64,000 nt of DNA, from contig NZ_CP020867.1 in NCBI RefSeq assembly GCF_002104335.1, positions 1,215,206 through 1,279,205 on the forward strand, read 5' to 3'. The stretch comes from Campylobacter cuniculorum DSM 23162 = LMG 24588 (lineage in GTDB: Bacteria; Campylobacterota; Campylobacteria; Campylobacterales; Campylobacteraceae). The stretch's first letter is position 1; the number at the start of each line of letters is the position of its first letter. The notes under the pieces are model-generated. The model saw only the letters and a list, made by a program, of their open reading frames with translations, made no database searches and was not told the origin of the DNA. The position numbers and the translations under genes were made by a program. Below are positions 18,536 to 26,750 of this stretch, one piece after another.

Positions 18536-19453
18536 TTATAAATTCTTCAACAATTCCCTATCTAAATATCTTTCTAATTTATCAGCAAAAATCGTGATTA
18601 TGGTTTTATTTTTTACCCTTTGTGCTAATTTTAAACTCGCCATTAAATGAGCTCCTGATGAAATTCCTGCTAGAATTCCTTGTTTTGAAGCCAAAATTCT
18701 TACACCCTCTAAGGCTTCTTCATCGCTGATTTTAATCACTTCATCAATTAAATTTATATCCATATTTTTAGGGATAAAATCATTGCCTATGCCCTCAATT
18801 TTTGAACAAATGTTTTGACTATTTCCACCGATAATTGAATCTAAAGGGTCGCAAAGTATGGCTTTAATCTTAGGATTTTTTTCTTTAAGATATTGAGCAA
18901 TTCCGCTAAAAGTCCCACCACTTCCAGCCCCACATACAAAATAATCAATCGCACCCTTGCAATCTTTATAAAGCTCTTTTGCTGTCGTTGAATAATGTGC
19001 CTTTGGATTATCTGGATTGTCAAATTGAGATAAACTGACGCTATGTTTAATTTCAGCTAAAAGTTCTTTGGTTTTGTTGATTGCTCCTTGCATACCTTCT
19101 TGAGCAGGAGTATTAATAATCTTTGCTCCTAAAGCCTTCATAAGAATTTGCTTTTGAGATGAAAATTTACTCGGCACAACCATAATGCAAGGATAATTAT
19201 ATTTTAAAGCCCCTAAAGCAATGCCAAGCCCTGTATTCCCAGCTGTTGGTTCTATAATCACACTTCCTTTTTTTAAAACACCCTTTTTTTTAGCCTGTTT
19301 AACCATATAAAGCCCTATGCGGTCTTTAACGCCACCGGCAGGATTTAAGAATTCACATTTTCCTAAAATTTTATTTTGATTAGGAATAGAAATTTTTCTA
19401 AGATGAAGCAAGGGCGTGTTTGCAACAATTTCACTTAAATCTTTAATCAACAT
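18536..19453 (-). CDS. PLP-dependent cysteine synthase/cystathionine beta-synthase family enzyme
   Basis: Fold-type II PLP enzyme of 305 residues. The PLP lysine is in FLNPAGGVKDRIG (about residues 35-47), the phosphate-binding loop is GTFSG (about 180-184), and IEPTAGNTGLGIA near 67-79 binds the substrate. The family includes CysK/CysM and the bacterial cystathionine beta-synthase MccA. No CBS regulatory domain is present. It lies one base after a MetB/MccB-type gene, the same pairing as HP0107/HP0106 in Helicobacter, so reverse transsulfuration from homocysteine to cysteine is a good possibility. Plain O-acetylserine sulfhydrylase is the alternative. Confidence 0.85.
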   Translation of the reverse strand: MLIKDLSEIVANTPLLHLRKISIPNQNKILGKCEFLNPAGGVKDRIGLYMVKQAKKKGVLKKGSVIIEPTAGNTGLGIALGALKYNYPCIMVVPSKFSSQKQILMKALGAKIINTPAQEGMQGAINKTKELLAEIKHSVSLSQFDNPDNPKAHYSTTAKELYKDCKGAIDYFVCGAGSGGTFSGIAQYLKEKNPKIKAILCDPLDSIIGGNSQNICSKIEGIGNDFIPKNMDINLIDEVIKISDEEALEGVRILASKQGILAGISSGAHLMASLKLAQRVKNKTIITIFADKLERYLDRELLKNL

Positions 19454-19454
19454 C

Positions 19455-20612
19455 TTAAGACTTTTTAGCTAAATCAATAGCTTGAGTTAAATCTGCTATC
19501 AAATCATCTGCATCCTCAATGCCTACGGATAATCTTATGAGATTTTCTTTGATACCGATTTTTTCTCTAATCTCCTTTGGAATTGAAGCATGAGTCATAG
19601 AAGCAGGGTGGCAAAGTAAAGATTCTACGCCTCCTAAAGACTCTGCTAAAACGATGATGCGAGTGTTTTGACATAATCTTTTATAATCATATTTTTTATT
19701 GAGTTCAAAGCTTATCATTCCACCACCTGCTTTGGCTTGAGCTTTTTGAATTTCATAACCTTCATCACTCTTTAAAAAAGGATAATACACCCTATCAATT
19801 GCCTTATGCTTTTCTAAAAAATTTGCAATTTTTAAAGCATTTTCGCAATGTTTTTGCATTCTAAGTCCAAGAGTTTTAATCCCTCGCACCAGCAAAAAAC
19901 TATCAAAAGGGGCTAAAACTGCACCTATGGAATTTTGTAAAAATCCTATCCTCTCTGCTAAATTTTTATCCTTTGTAACAATGAGTCCAGCAACCAAATC
20001 ACTATGCCCACCCAAATATTTAGTTGCTGAATGCACTACAATATCAACCCCTAAATCCAAAGGTTTTTGTAAATAAGGAGTCATAAAAGTGTTGTCAATG
20101 ATGCTTAAAATTTTATGTTTTTTTGCGATTTTTACAAGTTCTTTGATTGAAACCACTTGCATCAGCGGATTTGCAGGGGTTTCAAAAAATATTGCTTTCA
20201 CACAAGAATCGATTTTACTTTCTAAAAGTTTAACATCTCTCATATCAATGATTTCATAAGTGATTTCAAAATTTGAAAAGACCTTATCTAAAACCCTGAA
20301 AGTTCCGCCATATACATTACTTGAGATTAAAATTTTATCTCCACTTTTAAACAAACTAAACGCACAAGAGCTTGCTGCCATTCCTGAAGCAAAAGCAAAG
20401 CCAAATTGACCATTTTCTAATTCTGCTATGAGCGTTTCTATAGCATCTCTTGTGGGATTTTTTGTGCGCGAATACTCATAACCTGAATTTTGACCCAAAG
20501 CCTGTTGTGCATAAGTTGAAGTTTGATAAATAGGGAAATTAACAGCCTTGGTTCTAGGATCTGTTGTCGCTCCGCCGTGAATGAGTAATGTGTCCATTTT
20601 ATAATTTTTCAT
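19455..20612 (-). CDS. Cystathionine gamma-synthase/gamma-lyase family PLP enzyme
   Basis: Fold-type I PLP enzyme of the Cys/Met metabolism family, 385 residues. The PLP-lysine block is VHSATKYLGGHSDLVAG near residues 192-208, and the N-terminal YEYSRTKNPTRDAIE and FASGMAAS loops are typical. Sequence alone does not separate MetB (synthesis) from MccB (lyase). Pairing with the CBS-like gene one base downstream favours the lyase step giving cysteine. Its 5' end faces the divergent monooxygenase operon across about 370 bases of regulatory DNA. Confidence 0.85.
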   Translation of the reverse strand: MKNYKMDTLLIHGGATTDPRTKAVNFPIYQTSTYAQQALGQNSGYEYSRTKNPTRDAIETLIAELENGQFGFAFASGMAASSCAFSLFKSGDKILISSNVYGGTFRVLDKVFSNFEITYEIIDMRDVKLLESKIDSCVKAIFFETPANPLMQVVSIKELVKIAKKHKILSIIDNTFMTPYLQKPLDLGVDIVVHSATKYLGGHSDLVAGLIVTKDKNLAERIGFLQNSIGAVLAPFDSFLLVRGIKTLGLRMQKHCENALKIANFLEKHKAIDRVYYPFLKSDEGYEIQKAQAKAGGGMISFELNKKYDYKRLCQNTRIIVLAESLGGVESLLCHPASMTHASIPKEIREKIGIKENLIRLSVGIEDADDLIADLTQAIDLAKKS

Positions 20613-20986
20613 AAAAATTTCCCTTTCTTAAGGATTATAAAGATAAAAAATATCCTAGTTTAGCCACAAAAAACTTAAGCTATACTTAAAATTTGATTAA
20701 ATGGATATAACTTTATAATATAATTAAGTGCAAAAATTTTAGATATTTTTTAACTTTTGAATTTTAATTGTCTAGAATTTTAAGATAAATTTTACTCTTT
20801 TAACTCAATTTTCAATTGAAATTAAATTCATTCAGCTTCATTGATATACAATGATGATTTTTCAAAAAAGCTTAAATCATTTTAAATTAAAAAACTTAAT
20901 TTTTTATTATTTTAACTTTTATTTAAGAAATATTTGCTAAATTTTCAAAATTAAAAAGTATTTTACACAAAAAGGAGGAATTTATA
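20613..20986. other. Divergent regulatory region between the transsulfuration pair and the monooxygenase operon
   Basis: About 370 bases, very AT-rich, without a credible ORF. It must hold promoters for both directions. TATAAT at 20714-20719 (+) is one candidate -10 and TGCTAAAT near 20935 another. I recognise no known riboswitch fold (no SAM-I or T-box core seen by eye). Confidence 0.45.
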
Positions 20987-21067
20987 ATGCAAACTCAAGC
21001 TTTACAAATTAAATTCGCTCTTTTTATTTTTATGTCTTCTGCAATGATGTGCCTTTTGGCACTATAA
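20987..21067 (+). CDS. Small hydrophobic 26-residue ORF upstream of the monooxygenase operon
   Basis: ATG to TAA gives a 26-residue peptide with a hydrophobic core (FALFIFMSSAMMCLLAL) at its C-terminus. It has an almost perfect ribosome binding site, AAAAGGAGG, 8 bases before the ATG, better than most genes in the window, which argues that it is translated. It could be a small membrane protein or a leader peptide controlling the genes 155 bases downstream. It contains one Cys codon near the end. No homologue is known to me. Confidence 0.5.
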   Translation: MQTQALQIKFALFIFMSSAMMCLLAL

Positions 21068-21124
21068 TACAAATCTACATTAATATTTAATCCATTGATT
21101 ATATTTATTTAAAAACTCTAGGTT

Positions 21125-21142
21125 GTAGTTTATTTAAACTAC
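21125..21142. promoter_or_regulatory. 8-bp perfect inverted repeat between the two leader ORFs
   Basis: GTAGTTTA-TT-TAAACTAC. The two-base spacer is too tight for a full RNA hairpin, although the inner pair can open to give a 4-base loop, and no U-run follows. It could be an operator for a dimeric repressor or an RNA element between the two small ORFs. The role is inferred from position only. Confidence 0.35.
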
Positions 21143-21176
21143 TGAGAAATATTGATTTTGCTAAAAGGCGAATTTT

Positions 21177-21221
21177 ATGAAAAAAATTAACATTTTATTG
21201 ATTGCAAGAAGGAGTTGCTAA
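21177..21221 (+). CDS. Putative 14-residue leader peptide ending in Cys, abutting the monooxygenase start
   Basis: ATG at 21177 with AAAAGG upstream encodes MKKINILLIARRSC, and its TAA ends exactly one base before the GTG of the monooxygenase gene. The Arg-Arg-Ser codons are also the ribosome binding site (AAGAAGGAG) of the next gene. A ribosome translating this ORF would therefore cover that site, and stalling at the single Cys codon before the stop would change access to the GTG. Control by cysteine supply is an attractive inference, but the ORF could also be accidental. Confidence 0.4.
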   Translation: MKKINILLIARRSC

Positions 21222-22649
21222 GTGGGCACTAAAACTAAAAAACAAATCCGTTTTAATGCTTTTGAGATGAATTGCATCACGCATTTAAGTCCGGGTTTAT
21301 GGCGTTATCCTAATGATGAGTCTTTGCGTTATAAAGATATTGAATATTGGCAAAATATTGCAAAAATTGCTGAAAAAGGACTTTTTGATGCAATTTTTAT
21401 TGCCGATGTTTTAGGGGTGTATGAGCTTTATCAAAACAACGATATAAACGCACTTGCATACGCTGTGCAAACTCCTGTTAATGATCCTGTGCAACTTGCA
21501 GCTATTGGTGCAGCTGTAACGAAAAATTTAGGTTTTGGCATTACTGCAGGTGTGCCTTTTGAACATCCTTTTCCTTTTGCAAGGAGATTAAGCACTTTAG
21601 ATCACTTAACTAAGGGACGCGTGGGTTGGAATATCGTTACGGGCTATCTTCCAAGTGCAAATAAAAATATGGGCACAAAAGAACTTCCGCACGATGAAAG
21701 ATATGAAGTTGCTGATGAATATATGGAAGTGATTTATAAGCTTTTAGAAGGAAGTTGGGAGGATGATGCGGTGATTTTAGACAGACAAAGTGGAAAATTT
21801 GCAAATGCGGATAAAATTCATCACATAGGACATAAGGGCAAATATTTCGAAGTTCCCGGAATTCATGTTTGTGAGCCGAGTTTGCAAAGAACTCCTGTGC
21901 TTTTTCAAGCAGGAAATAGCCCCAGAGGTCTGCAATTTGCCGCACAAAATGCAGAAGCCATTTTCATTTCTCCTATGACAAAAGAATACACAAAAACCGC
22001 AGTCAAACGCGTGAGAGAAGCTCTTATAAAGGCTGGACGCGACCCTTATAGTGCTAAAATTTATGTCTTAGCCTGTGTTGTTACAGACCAAACGCAAAGA
22101 CTCGCAGAGGCTAAATATAAAGATTTATTGCGTTATGTCAATGAAGAGGGTTCTTTAGTGCTTAATTCGGGTTGGCTTGGAGAGGATTTAAGCAAATACA
22201 ATCTTGATCAGCCCCTAACGCAAATTAAATCAAATGCAATGTTAGGAAAAGTTGAAGAATACACTCACAGCAAAACTGATGATGGGAAAGAATGGACCTT
22301 AAGAGAGCTTATCAAAGTTGGAGGAATTGGAGCTTTAGGACAAAAGATTATAGGGGGAGCTAAGGAGGTTGCTGATACACTTGAAGAACTTGTCAATGAA
22401 GCTGACGCTGATGGTTTTAATCTCGCTTATGCGACCACACCCGGAACCTTTGAAGATATTGTTGAATTCATTGTTCCTGAACTTCAAAAAAGGGGAGTGT
22501 ATCAAGAAGAATACGCTCAAGGAACTCTACGCAATAAGCTTTTTGGTAAGGGCGATAGATTGCCAAATTCTCACAGAGGAGCAAAATATCGTGTTGGAGG
22601 AGAGCTTTCAAGTATAAATGATTATGCAAATACAGGCAGAAAATATTAA
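21222..22649 (+). CDS. NtaA/SnaA/DmoA-family flavin-dependent monooxygenase
   Basis: Luciferase-like (LLM) monooxygenase of 475 residues, in the NtaA/SnaA/SoxA/DszA branch that includes dimethyl sulfide monooxygenase. Family marks are FNAFEMNCITHLSPGLWRYP at the start, RLSTLDHLTKGRVGWNIVTG near residues 126-145, and TPVLFQAGNSPRGLQFAA near 226-243. Such enzymes use FMNH2 and O2 to split C-S or C-N bonds; the substrate here is unknown. No flavin reductase is visible nearby. It starts at GTG with AAGAAGGAG. It leads a three-gene unit (gaps of 15 and 3 bases) and is not part of the C. jejuni gene set I remember. Confidence 0.85.
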   Translation: MGTKTKKQIRFNAFEMNCITHLSPGLWRYPNDESLRYKDIEYWQNIAKIAEKGLFDAIFIADVLGVYELYQNNDINALAYAVQTPVNDPVQLAAIGAAVTKNLGFGITAGVPFEHPFPFARRLSTLDHLTKGRVGWNIVTGYLPSANKNMGTKELPHDERYEVADEYMEVIYKLLEGSWEDDAVILDRQSGKFANADKIHHIGHKGKYFEVPGIHVCEPSLQRTPVLFQAGNSPRGLQFAAQNAEAIFISPMTKEYTKTAVKRVREALIKAGRDPYSAKIYVLACVVTDQTQRLAEAKYKDLLRYVNEEGSLVLNSGWLGEDLSKYNLDQPLTQIKSNAMLGKVEEYTHSKTDDGKEWTLRELIKVGGIGALGQKIIGGAKEVADTLEELVNEADADGFNLAYATTPGTFEDIVEFIVPELQKRGVYQEEYAQGTLRNKLFGKGDRLPNSHRGAKYRVGGELSSINDYANTGRKY

Positions 22650-22664
22650 TTAAAAGGAAATGAT

Positions 22665-23645
22665 ATGCTTTATAATGGACTAAAAGATGGGATATATATA
22701 TTGCACGAAAATCCAGAATGGATTGCACCTTTTAAAGAGGCTTTTGAACGGGCGGAAATACCTTTTGAAGAACTCATTCTTACAAAAGGGAGTATTAATC
22801 TTGATATTGCACCACCTCAAGGTGTGTTTTGGAACAGAATGAGTGCCTCTTCACACACAAGAAATCATACTCATTCAAAAGAATATGCTCGTGCGGTATT
22901 ATCTTGGTTACAAACTCATAACAGACGCGTCATTAATGGACTTAATGTTTTAGAATTTGAAGTCAGCAAGGTTGCACAATATCTTGCACTCAATCAAGCA
23001 GGTTTTCGCACTCCTAAAACTTTAGCTGTTTTTGGGAAAGAAGATTTATTAAGCAGAGCCAAAGAGCTTAAAACTCCTTTTATTTCTAAACACAATCAAG
23101 GGGGAAAAGGACTTGGAGTGAGGAGATTTGACAGCTTGGAAGATTTTAAAACTTATATTGATTCAGAAGAATTTGAAGAGCCTGTTGATGGCATCACCTT
23201 GCTTCAAGAATACATTGTTTCGAAAGAATTTTATATCACACGTGCAGAATTTATAGACTCTAAATTTCATTATGCGGTTAAAGTGGATACGCGTGCGGGT
23301 TCATTTGAGCTTTGTCCAGCCGATGCTTGTAATGTGAATGAAACGTCTAAAATACCAGAATTAGCGGGGGCTATGTGCGATATTGGCGGTGCAGAAAAAT
23401 TCAGTTTAAGAGAAGATATTCATGCAAACACAGCTTTAATCATCCAGCTTGAAAATTTTTTAAAAGCACATAAAATAGAGGTTGCAGGTGTAGAATTCAT
23501 TGAAGATATCAACAATGAATTTGTGGTTTATGATATCAATACAAATACAAATTATAATAAAGTCGTAGAATCTCAAGCAAAAATGCGTGCAGCAGATAAG
23601 ATTGTAGAATTTTTACACAGAGAATTTAAGAAAGTGAAAGGATAA
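22665..23645 (+). CDS. ATP-grasp ligase (RimK-like family)
   Basis: A 326-residue ATP-grasp protein. The region PFISKHNQGGKGLGVRRF near residues 138-155 is the flexible ATP-binding loop, LLQEYIVSKEFYITRAEF near 177-194 the second ATP-grasp strand, and EFVVYDINTNTNYN near 285-298 carries the metal-binding Asp/Asn residues. ATP-grasp enzymes of the RimK type join a carboxylate to an amine. Its place between two sulfur-type monooxygenases suggests that it acts on the same small molecule, for example making or removing an amide-linked carrier. That is inference. AAAAGGAAATG gives the ribosome site. Confidence 0.75.
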   Translation: MLYNGLKDGIYILHENPEWIAPFKEAFERAEIPFEELILTKGSINLDIAPPQGVFWNRMSASSHTRNHTHSKEYARAVLSWLQTHNRRVINGLNVLEFEVSKVAQYLALNQAGFRTPKTLAVFGKEDLLSRAKELKTPFISKHNQGGKGLGVRRFDSLEDFKTYIDSEEFEEPVDGITLLQEYIVSKEFYITRAEFIDSKFHYAVKVDTRAGSFELCPADACNVNETSKIPELAGAMCDIGGAEKFSLREDIHANTALIIQLENFLKAHKIEVAGVEFIEDINNEFVVYDINTNTNYNKVVESQAKMRAADKIVEFLHREFKKVKG

Positions 23646-23648
23646 GAG

Positions 23649-24671
23649 ATGAAATTTGGATATTGGACTCCTATTTTTGGAAGTTGGTTGAGAAATGTTG
23701 ATGATGATACAACAATAGGTTCTTGGGAATACATTAAAGATTTAGCTTTGTGTGCTGAACAAATGGGCTATGATTTAACTTTGGTTCCAGAACTCTATCT
23801 TAATGATATTAAAGGAGAAAAGGCTCCTGCTCTTGATGCTTGGGCGATTGCTAATGCCTTAGCAGCTGTAACATCTCGCATAGAAATTCTAGCTGCTTTG
23901 CGTCCTCAATACCATCAAGTCGCCCTTACTGCAAAGCAAATTGCAACCATTTCACAAATATGCAATGGACGCTTTAGTATCAATATGGTTTCAGCGTGGT
24001 GGGAAGAAGAGGCAAGACAATTTGGCATTAATTTTGACGGACATGATGACAGATACACACTCACACACGAATATACTGATGTTTTAAGAGGATTTTGGAC
24101 TCAAAGTCCTTTTAATTTCAAGGGCAAGTATTTCGAATTTAAAGATTCTTATAATGAGCCTAAACCAAAGAATCTTCCAAAGGTTTATGCAGGTGGAGAG
24201 AGTGAAACGGGTAGAAATGCTATTGCACAATTTGCGGATAAATATTTGATGCACGGAGGAACCCTTGAAGAAGTGAGGGAAAAAATCAAAGATATGAAAG
24301 AGCGTAGAATCAAGGCGAATCGTCCTCCATTTGAGTCCTTTGGTATGGCAGCTTATATTATAGTGCGAGAGAGTGAAGAGGAGGCAAAAAGGGAATTGCA
24401 ACGTATCACACGTATTAAAAATTTTTCAGATTATGAGAATTCTTATAAAGATTTTACAAGCAATTCTGATTTAGATGTAGAAATTAATCGCTATGATTAT
24501 AGTGTTTCAAATCGAGGTTTAAGACCGAATTTAATCGGCACACCTCAACAAGTTGCAGAAAAAATTCGCGAATATGAAAAAGTGGGATTGAATTTACTCA
24601 TCATACAATGTGCTCCTATGAAAGAAGAACTTGAAAGAATCGCAAAGGATTTAATCCCTTTGGTCTCTTAA
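23649..24671 (+). CDS. SsuD/SfnG-type FMNH2-dependent monooxygenase
   Basis: LLM-class monooxygenase of 340 residues, nearest in pattern to the alkanesulfonate (SsuD) and dimethylsulfone (SfnG) monooxygenases. Typical blocks are MKFGYWTPIFGSWLRN at the start, AALRPQYHQVALTAKQIATI near residues 83-102 and GRFSINMVSAWWEEEARQFG near 108-127. These enzymes release sulfite from C1-C2 sulfones or sulfonates. It follows the ATP-grasp gene by 3 bases and ends just before a strong hairpin, so it closes the operon. Together with the first gene it suggests organosulfur scavenging. Confidence 0.82.
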   Translation: MKFGYWTPIFGSWLRNVDDDTTIGSWEYIKDLALCAEQMGYDLTLVPELYLNDIKGEKAPALDAWAIANALAAVTSRIEILAALRPQYHQVALTAKQIATISQICNGRFSINMVSAWWEEEARQFGINFDGHDDRYTLTHEYTDVLRGFWTQSPFNFKGKYFEFKDSYNEPKPKNLPKVYAGGESETGRNAIAQFADKYLMHGGTLEEVREKIKDMKERRIKANRPPFESFGMAAYIIVRESEEEAKRELQRITRIKNFSDYENSYKDFTSNSDLDVEINRYDYSVSNRGLRPNLIGTPQQVAEKIREYEKVGLNLLIIQCAPMKEELERIAKDLIPLVS

Positions 24672-24673
24672 AT

Positions 24674-24715
24674 TGACTTAAAAACAGAATTTATAAAGAT
24701 TATAAATTCTGTTTT
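24674..24715 (+). terminator. Hairpin terminator after the monooxygenase operon
   Basis: AAAACAGAATTTATA and TATAAATTCTGTTTT form a perfect 15-bp stem with a 5-base loop directly after the stop codon, ending in a T-run. The A-run at the other foot would give a U-run on the opposite strand, so it may work in both directions and also stop leftward transcripts from the coupling-protein gene. Confidence 0.75.
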
Positions 24716-24935
24716 GTGAAAAATAAAGAGCTTTTAAGTCTCACTCAAAGCAAAGCTTTCAACACAAATCATACAAAGAGCAAAAGAGATGAAAATAAGC
24801 TTATTTTAAGACATACTCTTAAAAAGCTTATTGAGCTTGAAAAATTAGAAAGTTTTAAGATATTTGCTACTGAAAATGTTAATAAAATTATAAAAAATAA
24901 AGCTTTTGAATATGAATATGAGGAAGCTGATATTC
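24716..24935 (+). pseudogene. Possible 5' gene fragment at the left edge of the accessory region
   Basis: A GTG-started frame with a hydrophilic, natural-looking composition (SKRDENKLILRHTLKKLIELEKLESF) runs for about 73 codons and then meets the 3' end of the VirD4-like gene on the other strand, after which its sequence is only the antisense of that gene. I do not recognise it. It directly follows the terminator with no ribosome binding site. It may be a relic of the gene that stood here before the accessory DNA arrived. Confidence 0.3.
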
Positions 24936-26739
24936 TTAAACCCTCAACCACATTCTTAACCTTTCTAAAAAATTCTTTTTTACTCACATATTGAGTGAGC
25001 GGTATCTTTGCATCACTCATTTTCTCATAAATTGTTTTCTTACCCATTGAAAGCAATGAGCTTTCAGCTTGTGCTATAGCTCTGTGAAGTTTTCCATTAG
25101 CAAAGATAAACATTTCTCCTTCACTGATATTAACCACTTCATTATGTTCTATAGCATCTTTTTCCTCTACCTTATAACTATCTTCAACTGCACCTTGTCC
25201 CTTAACAAATTCTCTTCTTTTAACAAAATCTCTGCTCATTACTTTGATTTTTTCTACCATTTTTGCATAAAATTCTGTTGTTTCAGGGTGCATATTTCTC
25301 ATTAAGATATGCACTCCTGTAACATCTATGATTTCTTTTCTTTCATAATCATTCTTTGCAACCACATCAATTTGTGCTGGACTTTGAAAAAAGGGAAAGA
25401 TACTAATGCCTAAACTTCTACTTTTAGATTCTAATCTCCCAAATCCCTCTATCACATAAGAGCCTAATTCATCTAAAAAACAAACAAAAGGAATTTTAGG
25501 TTCTACTACAAACTTAGCCTTTTGTGCGGCTACTCCTTTGATGAGTCCTAAGAGTAATCGTCCTAATTCTTTAGGTGTTGTATCACTATTCATAGTCGGC
25601 AGTGTAACAAAGATGATTTTATTTCTTTGTGTCGCTTCCCATAGACTTATATCGGGATGAGGAGAATTAAATATTTTGCCATAATCAGAGCTTAAATTCG
25701 TTAAAACATTCCTCCAAGCTCCAACACAAACAGACACATCATAGATTCCTTGTCCCTCTCCACTTGTCTTTTTTTCCATTTCTTTAACCCATTTTTCATC
25801 TTTGCTATCTCCCTTTAAAAAATCTTCAATATCCACTTCAATAGTAGAACTTATATATTTTACAAAATCCATTATGCCTACATTCTCTCTTGCTAGATGT
25901 TTATAAGCAATAGCCTCTTTTAAGAGTGTGCTTAAACTCATCATATTTGTAAGAGCTGAAAAATCAAAGATGAAATCTTTTTCATTATCTCTCTTATAGA
26001 CCATTAGTTTTAAAATACATTTCATAAATTCTTTTTGTTTTTCTTTCCATTCATTTTCCTCACCTATGAGTAAGGCAATAAGAATCTCATAAATACTCAA
26101 AGCCCCTCCACTTAAAAGAGGATTGATTGTATGAGTGTTATCCATATCTAAGAAGTTAAGATATATAAAATCATCTTCTCTTCCTAAGCTTACAATAAGT
26201 CCATAAATCTCTTTCGCAAATTCATCAGTGCCTTTTCCATCAACAATAAACATTCCACCGCCTAAAAGAATGTATTGTTCTATAAGTCCTTTCATCAACA
26301 CAGATTTACCCGCACCTATGGTAGCCATACAAAGGAAATGTCTTTTCATTGTTTCTGCATTGATGAGTAAGGGTCTTAATTGATTCTTAGGAGCTTTTCC
26401 ACTCTTTACTGCATTTCCATAGAATTTTTTTATCTCTGTGCCTAAACATAAAAGATAATCTTTGTTTTCTTCATTTGCTATTATCGCTTCTTTTTCGTCT
26501 TTTTTCTCCTCACTCAAATAAAGGGTGAGAGAGACAAAACAAGCTAAGATGGCACTAATATATAAATAAAGACTGATATTTAATTCATTTATATAAAAAC
26601 TTGCAAGTAAAGAAAAAAGAATGGCGACATAAAAGATGAAACAAAGAAATTTTCTAGGGAGTTCTTCTTTATTGAGATATTCTAATAGATTATCTTGTTT
26701 GGGTTTAAAATGTCTGACATCACTATGAATGATTTGCAT
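24769..26739 (-). CDS. VirD4/TraD-like type IV coupling ATPase with an altered C-terminus
   Basis: Hexameric inner-membrane ATPase of the type IV secretion/conjugation coupling family, which recruits substrates to the channel. It has two membrane spans near residues 30-50 and 55-76, Walker A in ATIGAGKSVLMK at 139-150, and Walker B FLDELGSY at 421-428. Family-like sequence ends near residue 600 (RKVKNVVEGL). The last 55 residues are hydrophobic and antisense to a plausible plus-strand frame, so the native C-terminus has probably been lost or replaced. It is the last gene of the leftward cluster, downstream of the Fic/HipA genes. No VirB channel genes are in the window. Confidence 0.8.
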   Translation of the reverse strand: MQIIHSDVRHFKPKQDNLLEYLNKEELPRKFLCFIFYVAILFSLLASFYINELNISLYLYISAILACFVSLTLYLSEEKKDEKEAIIANEENKDYLLCLGTEIKKFYGNAVKSGKAPKNQLRPLLINAETMKRHFLCMATIGAGKSVLMKGLIEQYILLGGGMFIVDGKGTDEFAKEIYGLIVSLGREDDFIYLNFLDMDNTHTINPLLSGGALSIYEILIALLIGEENEWKEKQKEFMKCILKLMVYKRDNEKDFIFDFSALTNMMSLSTLLKEAIAYKHLARENVGIMDFVKYISSTIEVDIEDFLKGDSKDEKWVKEMEKKTSGEGQGIYDVSVCVGAWRNVLTNLSSDYGKIFNSPHPDISLWEATQRNKIIFVTLPTMNSDTTPKELGRLLLGLIKGVAAQKAKFVVEPKIPFVCFLDELGSYVIEGFGRLESKSRSLGISIFPFFQSPAQIDVVAKNDYERKEIIDVTGVHILMRNMHPETTEFYAKMVEKIKVMSRDFVKRREFVKGQGAVEDSYKVEEKDAIEHNEVVNISEGEMFIFANGKLHRAIAQAESSLLSMGKKTIYEKMSDAKIPLTQYVSKKEFFRKVKNVVEGLRISASSYSYSKALFFIILLTFSVANILKLSNFSSSISFLRVCLKISLFSSLLLFV

Positions 26740-26750
26740 TTGTTTTTCCT

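Noticed and set aside
24716-24994. 92-residue plus-strand protein as an intact gene
   Set aside because: Its last third is exactly antisense to the coupling ATPase and there is no ribosome binding site, so only a fragment is listed.
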